A stretch of DNA of 64,000 nucleotides from G963691885 sp963691885 (GCA_963691885.1 OY829843.1:5035114-5099113); one strand, 5' to 3'; counted from the first letter of the stretch, positions 26,901 to 35,683 are shown. Numbers and translations are program-made. Notes: generated from the letters alone by a model not told the origin.

Positions 26901-27019
26901 AAAAAGGTCAACGCCTCTTCACCGTCACCGATGTAGTAATTGTCTTCCTGAGCGCTTTTGCCGAGATAATAGTCGCCCGCGTCACGACCACCGGCGATCT
27001 TTTTTGTTGTCGCTACCAT
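23927..27019 (-). CDS. MobF-family conjugative relaxase (TrwC/TraA-like)
   Basis: 1030 residues. Relaxase domain: paired tyrosines Tyr17-Tyr18 (GDYYLGKS) and Tyr28-Tyr29, and the metal-binding histidine cluster H215 and RHTHVV (H226, H228). Helicase domain: Walker A GFAGAGKTT near residue 520 and Walker B VIVLDEGGMVD near 590, with later motifs including QLSAVDKGSPLQ and HGYAMTVASSQGMTVDG. This arrangement is the TrwC/TraA class, which nicks oriT, stays bound to the 5' end and unwinds the strand for transfer. The catalytic Tyr pair begins 17 residues in, later than in TrwC, so the exact start deserves checking. Operon with the RHH gene immediately upstream. Confidence 0.93.
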   Translation of the reverse strand: MVATTKKIAGGRDAGDYYLGKSAQEDNYYIGDGEEALTFFSLHDAFVRTGDRVTNGMFRDMLEGYAPDYLYTEGADRYASARFADNSMPAVEPRGSMADIFMSAQRNSEDLDDKKSWRAVRQNSGREIQGDDTDPVGAIDLTLSMDKSQSALWAAVEMSDDEDLKAAMGEAHKRAYQATLEQLKATGALICTRMGEDGELRHFEADDFVAAAAMHSTSREGDPQRHTHVVIQNAGYWWDQKKATWRTNALDAKEIVLRKKAIGAIYRAAVAAEVGQIQGFENITSVDANGYTRINAIPDEVIEMWSKREERAKVVARERGQIWEEMTGAQRDALIQELRPKKRAYEETESCEHWRSELEEIGLSPDALIKRVREAARVAALSDDQIFDQALERLDDEAVYQDYKVLAKLAEAAQGQRSPTAIIDLAEKFKRERLLSLGFDDENRPVFTTQEQLDREIRILGIAKAGLFCREWIPDLDAVVDKKMADFERRNGFRMSEEQEGAVKKALEGNRISVIQGFAGAGKTTAARGFCEAFQENGNRVLGAAPSWKAAGVLGGETGVEATAIQGFVLDLESGKRQLDENDVIVLDEGGMVDSITMSTLVNAVEAANAKLVIMGDTQQLSAVDKGSPLQTIVSRVPECATEITEVRRQNEAWQRQASELMNAVDATERQLDENGKASRPSKISEALVAYDERGFVRVTQDREDAYKKIRGECLDALSRDRDHVALTIKNVDVVELNKDLRRIYREQGRITGEDVTVNVVTRGGEKRKNETEELRIAVGDRLMMGETLSLRVISGSGEGGEHQIRRSELVTIREIENTGNGPTLTLSVGQDQNGNEILVKGGWGEFIGRRDGATADRPEAPFLQHGYAMTVASSQGMTVDGDVSVLAAGGFTANTTLVAGTRHRDNVHWTVSGDVYRERIYKSRTQQDLRCATEKEAYEAFEREANADGRKVNAIDYQPSNDVNLNVDIEARRAVRERDRKAREIDSRSAVDPKQTSDDKTIESSKDIDCGGWQKHWRPPEKTYELEIQ

Positions 27020-27023
27020 GGTC

Positions 27024-27719
27024 TCACATGCTCATTTTAGCCGGGTTGTTTGCCCCGTCATCGTCGACCGCCAAAACACGGTCGATCGCCTGGATCATCT
27101 GCACCATGCCATCCATCTTTTTCGCGAGCGCTATGTGGCTAGCGTGAATCGATGCATTGAGTTTTTCAATGTCTCTTTGAGCTGGGAGGCTGTTGTTACT
27201 GACACCCTTTCCAGCTTTTTCTCTCTCGCTCATGACGTCGGTCAACTTGTTGGCGATGACGGCAAAGTTGCTGCGAAATTCCGCACTCAATTTTTCGACA
27301 AGATCGTTTTTTAGGTAGTCATCCACTTTAAGTAAGCGGCTATTTACGCTCGATATATCGACGCGGCGAGCTTCGGTGATTTCGAATTTTGCGTCGCGGC
27401 TTGTTTCAATTGCCTCCTCGATAAGCTTGATGATCGCGGCAATCTTAATGTCGTTTGCTGCATTTGAATTGTCTTTAGTAGCCTCTAGAGAGATGCCATT
27501 TAGTGCGTCAGTGACCGTTGCGCGAAGGGATTCCATCCCTTCTTCTGCGCTCAGGCCGCGGCGCACGAACTCGCTAACGACCGCCGACACCGACATCATT
27601 CGTGCCTTAGATAGACGGCGAAGGGCTGCCATTTCGCTCGCTGGCAACGTGATGCTGGCGCGCTCAGTACCCTCCTCCCTCGCGCGTTTGTTTTGCGTTT
27701 TGTTTAGTTTTTTTACCAT
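27024..27719 (-). CDS. Ribbon-helix-helix mobilization accessory protein
   Basis: 231 residues. The N-terminus is a ribbon-helix-helix DNA-binding unit (ASITLPASEMAALRRLSKAR, then SVSAVVSEFVRRGL). The rest is a long predicted coiled coil (KIAAIIKLIEEAIETSRDAK onward) with a low-complexity tail. It ends four bases before the relaxase start, so the two are translationally linked. By analogy with TrwA/TraY/MobC it would bind oriT and assist nicking while repressing its own promoter. The pairing is seen; the function is inferred. Confidence 0.78.
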   Translation of the reverse strand: MVKKLNKTQNKRAREEGTERASITLPASEMAALRRLSKARMMSVSAVVSEFVRRGLSAEEGMESLRATVTDALNGISLEATKDNSNAANDIKIAAIIKLIEEAIETSRDAKFEITEARRVDISSVNSRLLKVDDYLKNDLVEKLSAEFRSNFAVIANKLTDVMSEREKAGKGVSNNSLPAQRDIEKLNASIHASHIALAKKMDGMVQMIQAIDRVLAVDDDGANNPAKMSM

Positions 27720-28344
27720 ATCAGAATACCTTTTAATAACTGTGGATTACATATATTATACGCTTACTTTTGTATTTTTCAAAACGCTTAAAAATCGCAT
27801 TTTATATATGGCGGTTTTCTGCGGTTTTTTGGTTGTTTTTAGGCGCCAGCAGGCGCCATAGTAGGAGCAACGCTCCGACAGGTATGAGGGGTAAAATACT
27901 TTTGTTGTTTTTGGTTCATTTTCTGGCGCCGGCCAAATATTACAAACGACCGCGCCGAAGGCGCGGTAAAACGTGCTCGCCTTCGGCTCGCGGCTCAGGA
28001 AGAGGGTGGTAAGATTCACGTTTCCGTTAAACTACTAAACTTGTTACACATTTAAAATGTGCAACAAGTTTTCGATCGATCACCCACTTGGCGCCAGATT
28101 AACAGCGTTAAATGTGTACCAACTGTTAATCTGTTTATATCGTTAAGCGCCTTGGTGGTTTAACAAGGTTAGTACGATTAATGATATTGAATATATTTAT
28201 TTGGTTAATCCCATTTAGGGTATTAATGCCGATAAGATAGCTAAAATTGTAAACGATATTTCTGCCGTTAACTTGATCTCTATTATTACTCGTGTATATT
28301 ATATAAATAACCCTACTAATTTTAATCGCGTTAGTGAGAATAAA
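27720..28344. promoter_or_regulatory. Palindrome-rich control region between mob and par operons (candidate oriT/parS)
   Basis: 625 bases between divergent operons with no gene. It holds GGCGCC-AGCA-GGCGCC (27842-27857), GGAGC-AAC-GCTCC (27867-27880 region), ACCGCGCC-GAA-GGCGCGGT (27950-27968), a 35-base palindrome with 17-bp arms and one mismatch (28037-28071), and a 10-bp inverted repeat AGATTAACAG/CTGTTAATCT (28096-28105 and 28123-28132). A candidate promoter for the par operon is TTGATC (28273-28278) with TATATT (28295-28300) at 16 bases. Such a layout is expected for an origin of transfer, operators and a centromere, but no known nic sequence was recognised. Confidence 0.6.
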
Positions 28345-28803
28345 ATGTTTAATAAATTGGTGAACCAGGCATCGACAGAGTCGGCCGCTCATGATGTCAA
28401 CGACATCGTCGACGATACTACCGCCGCAGTTGCCATTGATCAGAAGGTGACAACAAAACCTGCGCCCCGGAAAAAGTCTGCCGCTATCCATCTGAACGAG
28501 ACACCTGACTTACTGACGAGCATGCGCCGTTCGGCAGAGGCGGCAGCCGCCGCTGAACCGGATATGGTCCAGATCATGCTGCGTGCGCCGCGCGAGGATC
28601 TCGCCGATCTCTATTACCTGGTTGCACGCGTCAGTGCGGCCGCACCGACGGCTCCGTCTCGCTTTGGGATCTCGCGGATCATTATCGAGATCTGCAAGAG
28701 CCTGCTGTCGTCCGAGCACAGCCAGACCACCCAAGCAAGCATCATCAAACAGGCGGCACAACAGGTAGCCTCGGCTACGTACCACCGTCGCCGCAGCAAG
28801 TGA
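28345..28803 (+). CDS. Hypothetical protein, first gene of ParA-like operon
   Basis: 152 residues from ATG 28345 (MFNKLVNQASTESAAHDVND); the candidate promoter overlaps the upstream in-frame ATG at 28273, which argues against that start. The protein has an acidic N-terminus, a basic linker (TKPAPRKKSAAIHL) and a helical C-terminal half ending YHRRRSK. No family recognised. It ends 16 bases before the ParA-like gene, so it could be the DNA-binding partner of that ATPase, but this is only positional inference. Confidence 0.65.
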   Translation: MFNKLVNQASTESAAHDVNDIVDDTTAAVAIDQKVTTKPAPRKKSAAIHLNETPDLLTSMRRSAEAAAAAEPDMVQIMLRAPREDLADLYYLVARVSAAAPTAPSRFGISRIIIEICKSLLSSEHSQTTQASIIKQAAQQVASATYHRRRSK

Positions 28804-28819
28804 TCAGGAGGATCATCAA

Positions 28820-29743
28820 ATGAAAGAGTATATCGAAAAGCTCATGTCCGTCCCGCCGCAGTCTGCCAGATCGGTTATGGTCGGATCCGGCAAAGGCGGG
28901 GTCGGCAAGACCCTCATCTCGTACTCGATCGCGCACGGCATCGGCCTGGCGACAGGCAATACAGAAGCCGCGATCGTCGTGCAGACCGACATTCATCGTA
29001 ACAGCTACCAGTCCGCCGCGACGCAGGGCGGGCGCATGTTCTCGATTTTCTCGGGTCAGGCAGCTGAGGCGTTTTCGGCTGTCGAAAACGCCATCGAGAC
29101 TGGCACCCCGGACCAGGTCGTTGTTGTCGACTCAGCGGGTACTGCAGGTCAGTCCCGGCAGGCATTCGACGAGCATGTAGCGAGCTACACCGATCTTGTT
29201 ATCGTCCCGGTAACGCCGGACCGCGAGTCGATCGATGAGGCCCTCAAAAAATACGATGCAATCGCGCCGGTCCGTGAGGCCAACGGCCTTCTCGAGCCGA
29301 TGCTGCTCATCAACAACCTGTCTGCCGACGCGCGCTATGCGATCGTGCAGCGCGAGCAGATTTTGCGTGAGTTCGGAGACCGGGTCTTTGTCCGTCGCCC
29401 GATCTCGCGGACCGAGAGCCTGCCGTATCTCAAGCTCGAGAACTACGGTGACGTCATCACTAACCGGAGCGGCGCCCCGATCCTGAGCTCGAGTGGCACT
29501 GAGCAGCGATACATGCTGACCCCGCGCGCGGTTGGCACTGTCCGCGGCCTCGCCGAAGTCATGCTCCATCTCCTAGCGGCTACGAATCCCGTCCTGGGCG
29601 GCGAGCACAAGGATGCGGCGATCAGCGTGATGCAGCGGCATCTAAGTACCAACACCTCTGACATCTACATCCCTATGCGGGGCTATGCCCGGTCGCTCAA
29701 GACGGCCGGAACGACCGTCCTCGTTGCACCGCAAGCGGCCTAA
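28820..29743 (+). CDS. ParA/MinD-family ATPase
   Basis: 307 residues. Deviant Walker A GSGKGGVGKT near residue 25 and a switch region QVVVVDSAGTAG with the downstream VIVPVTPD place it in the ParA/MinD/Soj group of ATPases that position plasmids or protein complexes. RBS AGGAGG lies eight bases before ATG 28820. It is the second gene of the operon. A role in partitioning the excised element or in transfer-complex placement is likely, but no ParB homologue is visible. Confidence 0.85.
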   Translation: MKEYIEKLMSVPPQSARSVMVGSGKGGVGKTLISYSIAHGIGLATGNTEAAIVVQTDIHRNSYQSAATQGGRMFSIFSGQAAEAFSAVENAIETGTPDQVVVVDSAGTAGQSRQAFDEHVASYTDLVIVPVTPDRESIDEALKKYDAIAPVREANGLLEPMLLINNLSADARYAIVQREQILREFGDRVFVRRPISRTESLPYLKLENYGDVITNRSGAPILSSSGTEQRYMLTPRAVGTVRGLAEVMLHLLAATNPVLGGEHKDAAISVMQRHLSTNTSDIYIPMRGYARSLKTAGTTVLVAPQAA

Positions 29744-29763
29744 AACAAATGAAAGGTACACTA

Positions 29764-29829
29764 ATGAAAAATGACACCCATAAATCAGGCAAGTACATCG
29801 GCACGTTGCGACTGGACCCCAAATTCTGA
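29764..29829 (+). pseudogene. Short frame running into the CRISPR array (likely truncated third par-operon gene)
   Basis: ATG 29764 follows an AAAGG purine run and encodes MKNDTHKSGKYIGTLRLDPK before stopping inside the first CRISPR repeat. Its start signals and 20-base distance from the ParA stop suggest a real gene start whose body was replaced by the CRISPR locus. It may equally be fortuitous. Confidence 0.3.
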
Positions 29830-30957
29830 ACTGATACAATGACCAGACCGCCAACATGGTTTATGGCGAGTTGCGGCTGGACCCCAAATTTTGAACTGAT
29901 ACAATATGTTTCCCGTACCTTCAACACTGTTACAAGTTGCGGCTGGACCCCAAATTCTGAACTGATACAATCCCCAAGACTGACATCTTTCTGGTCAAGC
30001 CGTTGCGGCTGGACCCCAAATTCTGAACTGATACAATATCCTAAAAGTCTGGCGGCAGGCCGAAGAGTTGCGGCTGGACCCCAAATTCTGAACTGATACA
30101 ATTCGACGGCGACGGCATTGCGGAGCGGCGTGTTGCGGCTGGACCCCAAATTCTGAACTGATACAATGGCATCAGCAAAGGAAAGGCAGGCTAGGGAATT
30201 GCGGCTGGACCCCAAATTCTGAACTGATACAATCGGTTTCTTCTTCAATGCCGTTATCCAGCAGTTGCGGCTGGACCCCAAATTCTGAACTGATACAATA
30301 AGTCTACATGAGCGTAGAAAACGCTGCCGGTTGCGGCTGGACCCCAAATTCTGAACTGATACAATGTTTCCCAAAGTGATTACATTGTCAGTCATGTTGT
30401 GGCTGGACCCCAAATTCTGAACTGATACAATCCGGCCAGAAACTGACCGGCGAACCTGGCAGTTGCGGCTGGACCCCAAATTCTGAACTGATACAATAAA
30501 AGCAAATGGATGCAATCGCAAAGAAAGTTGCGGCTGGACCCCAAATTCTGAACTGATACAATACACGGTAAAAGGATTCACTGGCAGACTAAGTTGCGGC
30601 TGGACCCCAAATTCTGAACTGATACAATCGACAGCATCCGCAGCTTGGATCTTGATGAGTTGCGGCTGGACCCCAAATTCTGAACTGATACAATGCCAAA
30701 CGTGCTACGCCCCTGACAAGATAGTTGCGGCTGGACCCCAAATTCTGAACTGATACAATCAGCACGTTGTAAAGGTGGTTAAAGCCTAAGTTGCGGCTGG
30801 ACCCCAAATTCTGAACTGATACAATGAAATGTCTATGCCGTCGTTATCATCTACTGTTGCGGCTGGACCCCAAATTCTGAACTGATACAATCTAAACGAA
30901 AGTCTGAACCTGCTCCTTGATGTTGCGGCTGGACCCCAAATTCTGAACTGATACAAT
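29805..30957 (+). CRISPR. Type II-C CRISPR array, 18 repeats and 17 spacers
   Basis: 36-base repeats starting GTTGCGGCTGGACCCC and ending CTGATACAAT, with spacers of 29 or 30 bases. Repeat starts: 29805, 29870, 29936, 30002, 30067, 30132, 30198, 30264, 30330, 30396, 30462, 30527, 30593, 30659, 30724, 30790, 30856, 30922. Variants: repeat 1 (G7 to A), repeat 2 (C22 to T), repeat 7 (first base A), repeat 10 (C5 to T); all others are identical. Variants cluster toward the left, the cas-distal end, so the older end is left and the leader right. The shape (GTTG...TACAAT, 36 bases) matches Neisseria-type II-C repeats, whose guide sense is spacer followed by the 5' repeat half; that orientation is the plus strand here. 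No spacer matches were searched. Confidence 0.98.
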
Positions 30958-31030
30958 AGATGGCAATTTAACTTCCTGTTTTTACAGGAAATAATTGCTT
31001 GTTCGTTGTATGAAATTCGTTCTGTTTCTG
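30958..31030. promoter_or_regulatory. CRISPR leader / cas2 downstream region
   Basis: 73 AT-rich bases between the last perfect repeat and the cas2 stop. They contain a hairpin TTCCTGT-TTTT-ACAGGAA (30973-30990) with further imperfect pairing outside it. As the cas-proximal end next to intact repeats, this is the likely leader where new spacers enter; the hairpin may also end the cas transcript. Confidence 0.6.
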
Positions 31031-31357
31031 TCAAAACATCACCAGTTGGTCTGGATTTTGGCGTTTTGCATGCCGGCCCTGGTCAGAAAAATGCACGATG
31101 TCCCGGTATTGCCTGTCCGTGAAGTTTAGGATCTGGACATCGCCCCTTGGCGGAAGGTTGCGTTCGATACGGTTTACACGGGTCTGGTAGGCTTCACGTC
31201 CGTTAACGAAACGCGCATAGACAGAGAACTGGCTTCGCTCAAACCCCTCGTCGAGTAAAAAATTGCGAAAACCCGTAGCTTGTTTGCGCTGTTCGGCGGT
31301 ATCGGTTGGAAGGTCGAACATAACGAGAATCCACATCAGCCTGTAACCTGACAGCAT
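31031..31357 (-). CDS. cas2: CRISPR-associated endonuclease Cas2
   Basis: 108 residues, the small partner of Cas1 in spacer acquisition. It contains the ferredoxin-like start MWILVMFDLPTDTAEQRKQA with the conserved Asp, and SQFSVYARFVNGREAYQTRV. The N-terminus may begin at the second Met (MWILVMFDLP, residue 8). Starts 13 bases after cas1. Type II-C gene order cas9-cas1-cas2-array. Confidence 0.96.
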   Translation of the reverse strand: MLSGYRLMWILVMFDLPTDTAEQRKQATGFRNFLLDEGFERSQFSVYARFVNGREAYQTRVNRIERNLPPRGDVQILNFTDRQYRDIVHFSDQGRHAKRQNPDQLVMF

Positions 31358-31370
31358 ACCAAGACCTTTC

Positions 31371-32282
31371 TCAACGCCCGAGCCCGGCTAATGTAATGGT
31401 GTCGGGTGGCTCTGGTAGTGAGAGAGAGAGCCGGCCTTTTTCAAAGCTCTGAGCCAGCGAGGTAGTAAGCCGCATAAGTGCTAAACCAACCGGCGAAACA
31501 AAATCCCCCATCGGTATGTCAATCGCGATGAGCCTTGCCAGCGACCGTTTCGTTTCTCCGTTCACCTCGGAAATTCCTGCTGACCGGAGGTTTACGACAG
31601 CACGGTCGACCAGGGGGCGAAAAGGTTCCATCAGGTCATCTGCCAGCGCGAAGGCATTGCCTCTGTTCGAATGAAAAAGGCCTATTGTCGGATGTAGCCC
31701 GGCGGCGATCACTGCTCGAGCCGCAGTTGCCCGCAGGACGGTGTATCCGTAATTTAGCATAGCGTTTACACCGCCCGCTGAGGTATCGCGTCTGAAGTCA
31801 TTTCCCATGATCTTCGGCCAGTAGTGCCGTGCGGCCTGGGCTTCAATGTTGGCCGGGTCCCCGCTGGCTACCTTGCGCCGCATCATATGAAGGGGAGCAC
31901 CCGATTCCCCCAGGCTTTCCAAAACCGCAGCCTGCATATCGACCTTCGCGACGACAATTGCCTTCCATGCGGTTTTCAGTAGCGGCTTTCGCGCATTCCA
32001 CTGCGATCGCATTCGACTTCCTTGTGTATGATGTCCATCGACCGGCATCAAAACGGACCTGGGCGAATGATCCGCGCCGCATAAAACGACAGGTGACCCC
32101 TGTTCACCCAGCGCCGCAAGCAGTGATGTGGACCAGGTCGTGCCGTGGGCATGGACAATTACTGCTGCAACTTGGTCGAGCGGTATTCTGCCTATCTCTG
32201 TACCCTTTTCGGAAACCTTCAGAAACCCGCGCTCCTTGGAGAGATGTCGGTTATCAGTTGCAATGTCGATGATCTGATCCAC
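31371..32282 (-). CDS. cas1: CRISPR-associated endonuclease Cas1 (type II)
   Basis: 303-residue integrase of spacer acquisition. The metal ligands are visible: Glu in PANIEAQAARHYW, His in GLFHSNRGNAFALADDL and the following Asp. The N-terminal beta domain has VIVHAHGTTWSTSLLAALGE. Starts 26 bases downstream of the cas9 stop. The length is normal for type II Cas1. Confidence 0.97.
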   Translation of the reverse strand: MDQIIDIATDNRHLSKERGFLKVSEKGTEIGRIPLDQVAAVIVHAHGTTWSTSLLAALGEQGSPVVLCGADHSPRSVLMPVDGHHTQGSRMRSQWNARKPLLKTAWKAIVVAKVDMQAAVLESLGESGAPLHMMRRKVASGDPANIEAQAARHYWPKIMGNDFRRDTSAGGVNAMLNYGYTVLRATAARAVIAAGLHPTIGLFHSNRGNAFALADDLMEPFRPLVDRAVVNLRSAGISEVNGETKRSLARLIAIDIPMGDFVSPVGLALMRLTTSLAQSFEKGRLSLSLPEPPDTITLAGLGR

Positions 32283-32308
32283 TTGAAGGTCACCTCCGAC
32301 ATAAGGGC

Positions 32309-35300
32309 TCAGTTTCGCGGGCCGAGCACACGTACCTGGCCTGTCTCATCGACGATCACGCGGCGCAGTCCCGCTTTCATCGCTGGTCCAGGTCCGATCT
32401 GCAGCATCTTGAACGGGTCATCCTTGCTCCTGTGTCTCGCGTCAGCATCTGCTTCATTGTGAGGCACGAGGAATAAGCCGTTGGCCGGATCGAATTTCTG
32501 GATTGTGCAGACCTGGGTAGCGCCATTACTTTCAAGCGCTACCATGTCCTTTTTGAACAGGCGAAGGAGGCGTTTCGCAGCTGGATGAGGTCGATCCACC
32601 TTTTCCTGATGGGCCTGATAGGTTGTGATCACATGGGGTTTCAGCTTGCCGTCGGGCAAGCGCCATATTTCAAAGCAGTGGTTGCTATCGCCTTTGTAAG
32701 CTTTGTAGGGAAGTCCAGCGGGATCGTTGATTTCCACTCTGGCGCCACGACCAATTTGTTCCCGCACCCGGACACGTCGGATCCCGTGATAGGGACCGTT
32801 GGCTGACGAAAAGGCGTACAAAGCTTCTTCAAAGCCTTTAGTAGGTTTGCCGTCAGCGGCCACAGTTCCCTTCGTCACGGACTTCAGTGCCCTGCGTAGG
32901 TCTTCATCGGCAAAGGTCTTACCTTTTCTCGTAATTTCGAGATCGGCTGGTTTAAGGCTTTCCAGAGGAATGCGGCTGACGACCGTGTTTTCATCGACGA
33001 TGCCGTAGGCGGTATCGTTGTGCATTTGACCCGTCGTACTATCACGGCCCTGACGCCTTGCCTTGGAATCGATCCGGCCGTGATCAGCGCGATGACTGAC
33101 GATCATTGTTTCAAGGCGACGTGCCAGATCGTCTCTGAAATTTTCCCACGGCGGATCAGTGTCCCTGGCGACATCCTCGGCGCCGGTACCCGCCTGTTCC
33201 AATTTTCCGGCTGCCTTACTGATCCGATTTACAAGGGCTCTGTCGCAGGCCGCCACGACAGCGGCATCGATTGCATGATGACGGTGGTCGGTTCGGTTTT
33301 TTGCCTTCACTGCTCCCCTGTTGTGATCGGGAAGCAGGCCATTAAGGCCCCAGTGACGCCGGAGCATTTCGGTCATGCGACCTGGCACCACCCAGACATG
33401 TCCTCCTTCGGTGTAGAGGGCGTCAAGATAGGTCCGCGCCAAGTGGGCGAGATACTGGGTATCGACCAGCGCTCGGTCGAGGAAACTTCGCTCACCCTCA
33501 AAGCGTTCCATTGCATCAGGTGCAAAACGCCAGCGCTTGTTCTCGGGCAGGCTGGGCAGGTTAGCAGCGATGGCGTCCCATTTTGCGGTCTTACCCCAAG
33601 CCTCGAACGGGGTGCTATTGCGCTTTTCCCGGTTTGCTTCTCTCAAGCACAGGGTCTTGTTGGCCACGCTGTCATCCAGCGTTCTGGAATAGGGCAGGAT
33701 ATGGTCGATGTCGCACGACCCGTCAAAAAGCATGGTTACGCTGATCGGTTTTCCGGTATATGGGCAGCATCGAGGGCCTATTGCGGGCCCGAGTTCTTCC
33801 CAGAGACGAAGCAGCATTCGGTTTGCACCAGTGTCGGGCTGTTTCAACTCCGTAAGCTGCGTGCTACGTTTTTCTGCGGCTTCGCGGTTCGCCTTGTTGA
33901 TCGTGTTGATTTCCTTTTTCCGCTCATCGTTTAGTTTCAGCTCACGGGCAAGTTCGACCACGATTTCATCGGGCTTGCCATAGCGTTCAACGATACGATT
34001 AATCAGTCGCCGCAGCTGGTTGAGCCCGATATGGACCGTCGGGTTCGTAAGCCGCCCGAACCGTTCAACAGGATCGTCCTGGGGGTTCCCGTGCCTGGAA
34101 TTACGTGACGATCAAGTACCTCGCCGTAATAGGGAAGTTGATCCAGGATTTCGCCAGTGCGGCTATTGGAGTGACGCCATCCGCAGGCTGCAACCGCCGT
34201 ACTGTATGGCACTACTTCCGCTTTCAGCTTTTCGAGAATAGCGATCGTTGCCGTTTCACCGAGCCGTCCGTGTCCTTCGGGGAGCGGAGCGTTGATGACA
34301 GCGATTGCACGATCCCGGTCGAGTTTATGCTCGGTACGCAGCCAGTCTAGCGCATCTTCGAGGTCTTGGTCCGATTGGGTATCCCGGATCTTGACGATAA
34401 CGTCCCATTGTTTTTTCCAATCGAGTGTCGACCAGGCAGAACCAAACCGGTCAGGGTGGCTGAGGCTGGCGCGAACCGGGTCGCAGGCGATCGCGTCCCG
34501 GGTTGCGGTTTCCAGCGTGAACTTCTCACCGGGTTTCAGTTTGAGCGCCTTTGCGATTGACGTCAGCTTTGCGGCCATGGTTGCCGGCGTCTTTGTTGAT
34601 TTTCGATTGTCGATGAAATGGATCACCTGATCGCGTTCTTCTTTCGTCAGCGCGCGGCGTGAACGGCCATCCGCGGTAATTCGTAGGGCGTTGACTGTCT
34701 CGTATAGAGTGCGCCGCTGAGCGAGCGGATGCGCCTTAGGTAGGCGGCGGTCCTCGGTGAAAAGACAAAGGCCAACTTCAGGCGATTTCAGAGGGCGCTG
34801 GTAGAAGATCGTTTCGTGAAGTTCATCATGAAGTTCAGTGGTCAGGGTGCTGCCGTGATGGACTTTCTGGGCAGTCCACAGTGCTTCGAACTCGGCATCT
34901 AGGTGGCGACGCTCTGGGTAAAAATCATAGCCGGTTGTGACCTTTCCGTTGTCCGTATCTTTCCGCAATGTAAGTCGCGTTCGGACCGCTGGAACGCGGC
35001 GTGGATCCGGCGCCGCCTCTCGACGTTTGTACAAGAACTCTCCGAAAGTACGGGCTCCGGCCGCAAGCATAGCCTGGTCAAGGCGTGCGCTTGCTTCGCG
35101 AATTTTTCCACTTTCATTACCTCCGTGATCAGCTTTTCTGTTCGACTTAAAACCACGTCGTTGGTTCAAGTGAAAAAGGGCGCGACCGAGCTGATGCAGG
35201 GTGATCGGTTCATCAAGCCCTTTGGCGCGTAATCTGTAGGGGTCTTCGAGCTCAAGGGCTTTTGCCTCTTGCGGATTGGACGGCATCAGACCGGCATCAG

Positions 35301-35550
35301 CGAGTTTGCGGATCAGAGATGCGCGACGGAGCAAATAACGATCTCGACGGCGGCGCATAGACCGTGCGATCCGGCGATCCACCGCAAGGGAAGCACCCGA
35401 TTTTGGATCTCGTCCGCTAGAGAATATCCGCACCCCGCCATCGACTACGCTGGTGATTGTCCTGTCCGACTTGTCGCCATTTTCAGAATCGTTCGTTTCA
35501 TAGAGCCACCAGCCTATCGAATTTGTACCGATGTCGAGACCAAGACGCAT
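32309..35550 (-). pseudogene. cas9: Type II-C Cas9 with a single frameshift
   Basis: Two frames together encode about 1080 residues of RNA-guided nuclease. First part (34003-35550): RuvC-I LGLDIGTNSIGWW with Asp6, then the arginine-rich bridge helix (RRIARSMRRRRDRYLLRRAS). Second part (to 32309): RuvC-II IVVELARELK, HNH core CDIDHILPYSRTLDDSVANK and RuvC-III RHHAIDAAVVAACD, then the C-terminal PAM-interacting region. All catalytic residues are therefore present. The frame breaks at 34081-34090, where one missing base (an extra G in the minus-strand GGG run, or an extra C in the C5 run) would join HVIPGTG to PQDDPVERFGRLTNPTVHIG. It is either a real inactivation or a sequence error. RBS AAGGAAA precedes ATG 35550. 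cas9 is the first gene of the operon. Confidence 0.95.
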
Positions 35551-35648
35551 TGTTCAGTTTCCTTCTCTGAGCTAGGTCGAAGACCACATGACAATTCTTA
35601 ATTGTATACTTAGAACTTCAAAAAATGGAACCAGAGAACGCAGATCAC

Positions 35649-35677
35649 TTGAACTGAGGATAGTGCGTGGTTATAGT
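35649..35677 (+). promoter_or_regulatory. Promoter of the tracrRNA
   Basis: TTGAAC (35649-35654), a 17-base spacer and TATAGT (35672-35677), giving a start near 35684 at the first bases of the anti-repeat. Well matched to a housekeeping promoter and directed away from cas9. Confidence 0.8.
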
Positions 35678-35683
35678 AAAAGG

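Noticed and set aside
30973..30990. Hairpin in the CRISPR leader as a strong terminator
   Set aside because: The stem is only 7 bp and no clear U-run follows on the cas strand; kept only as a note in the leader entry.
29697..31034. Long minus-strand frames with a repeated SSEFGVQPQ-type peptide
   Set aside because: They are translations of the CRISPR repeats and spacers, not protein genes.
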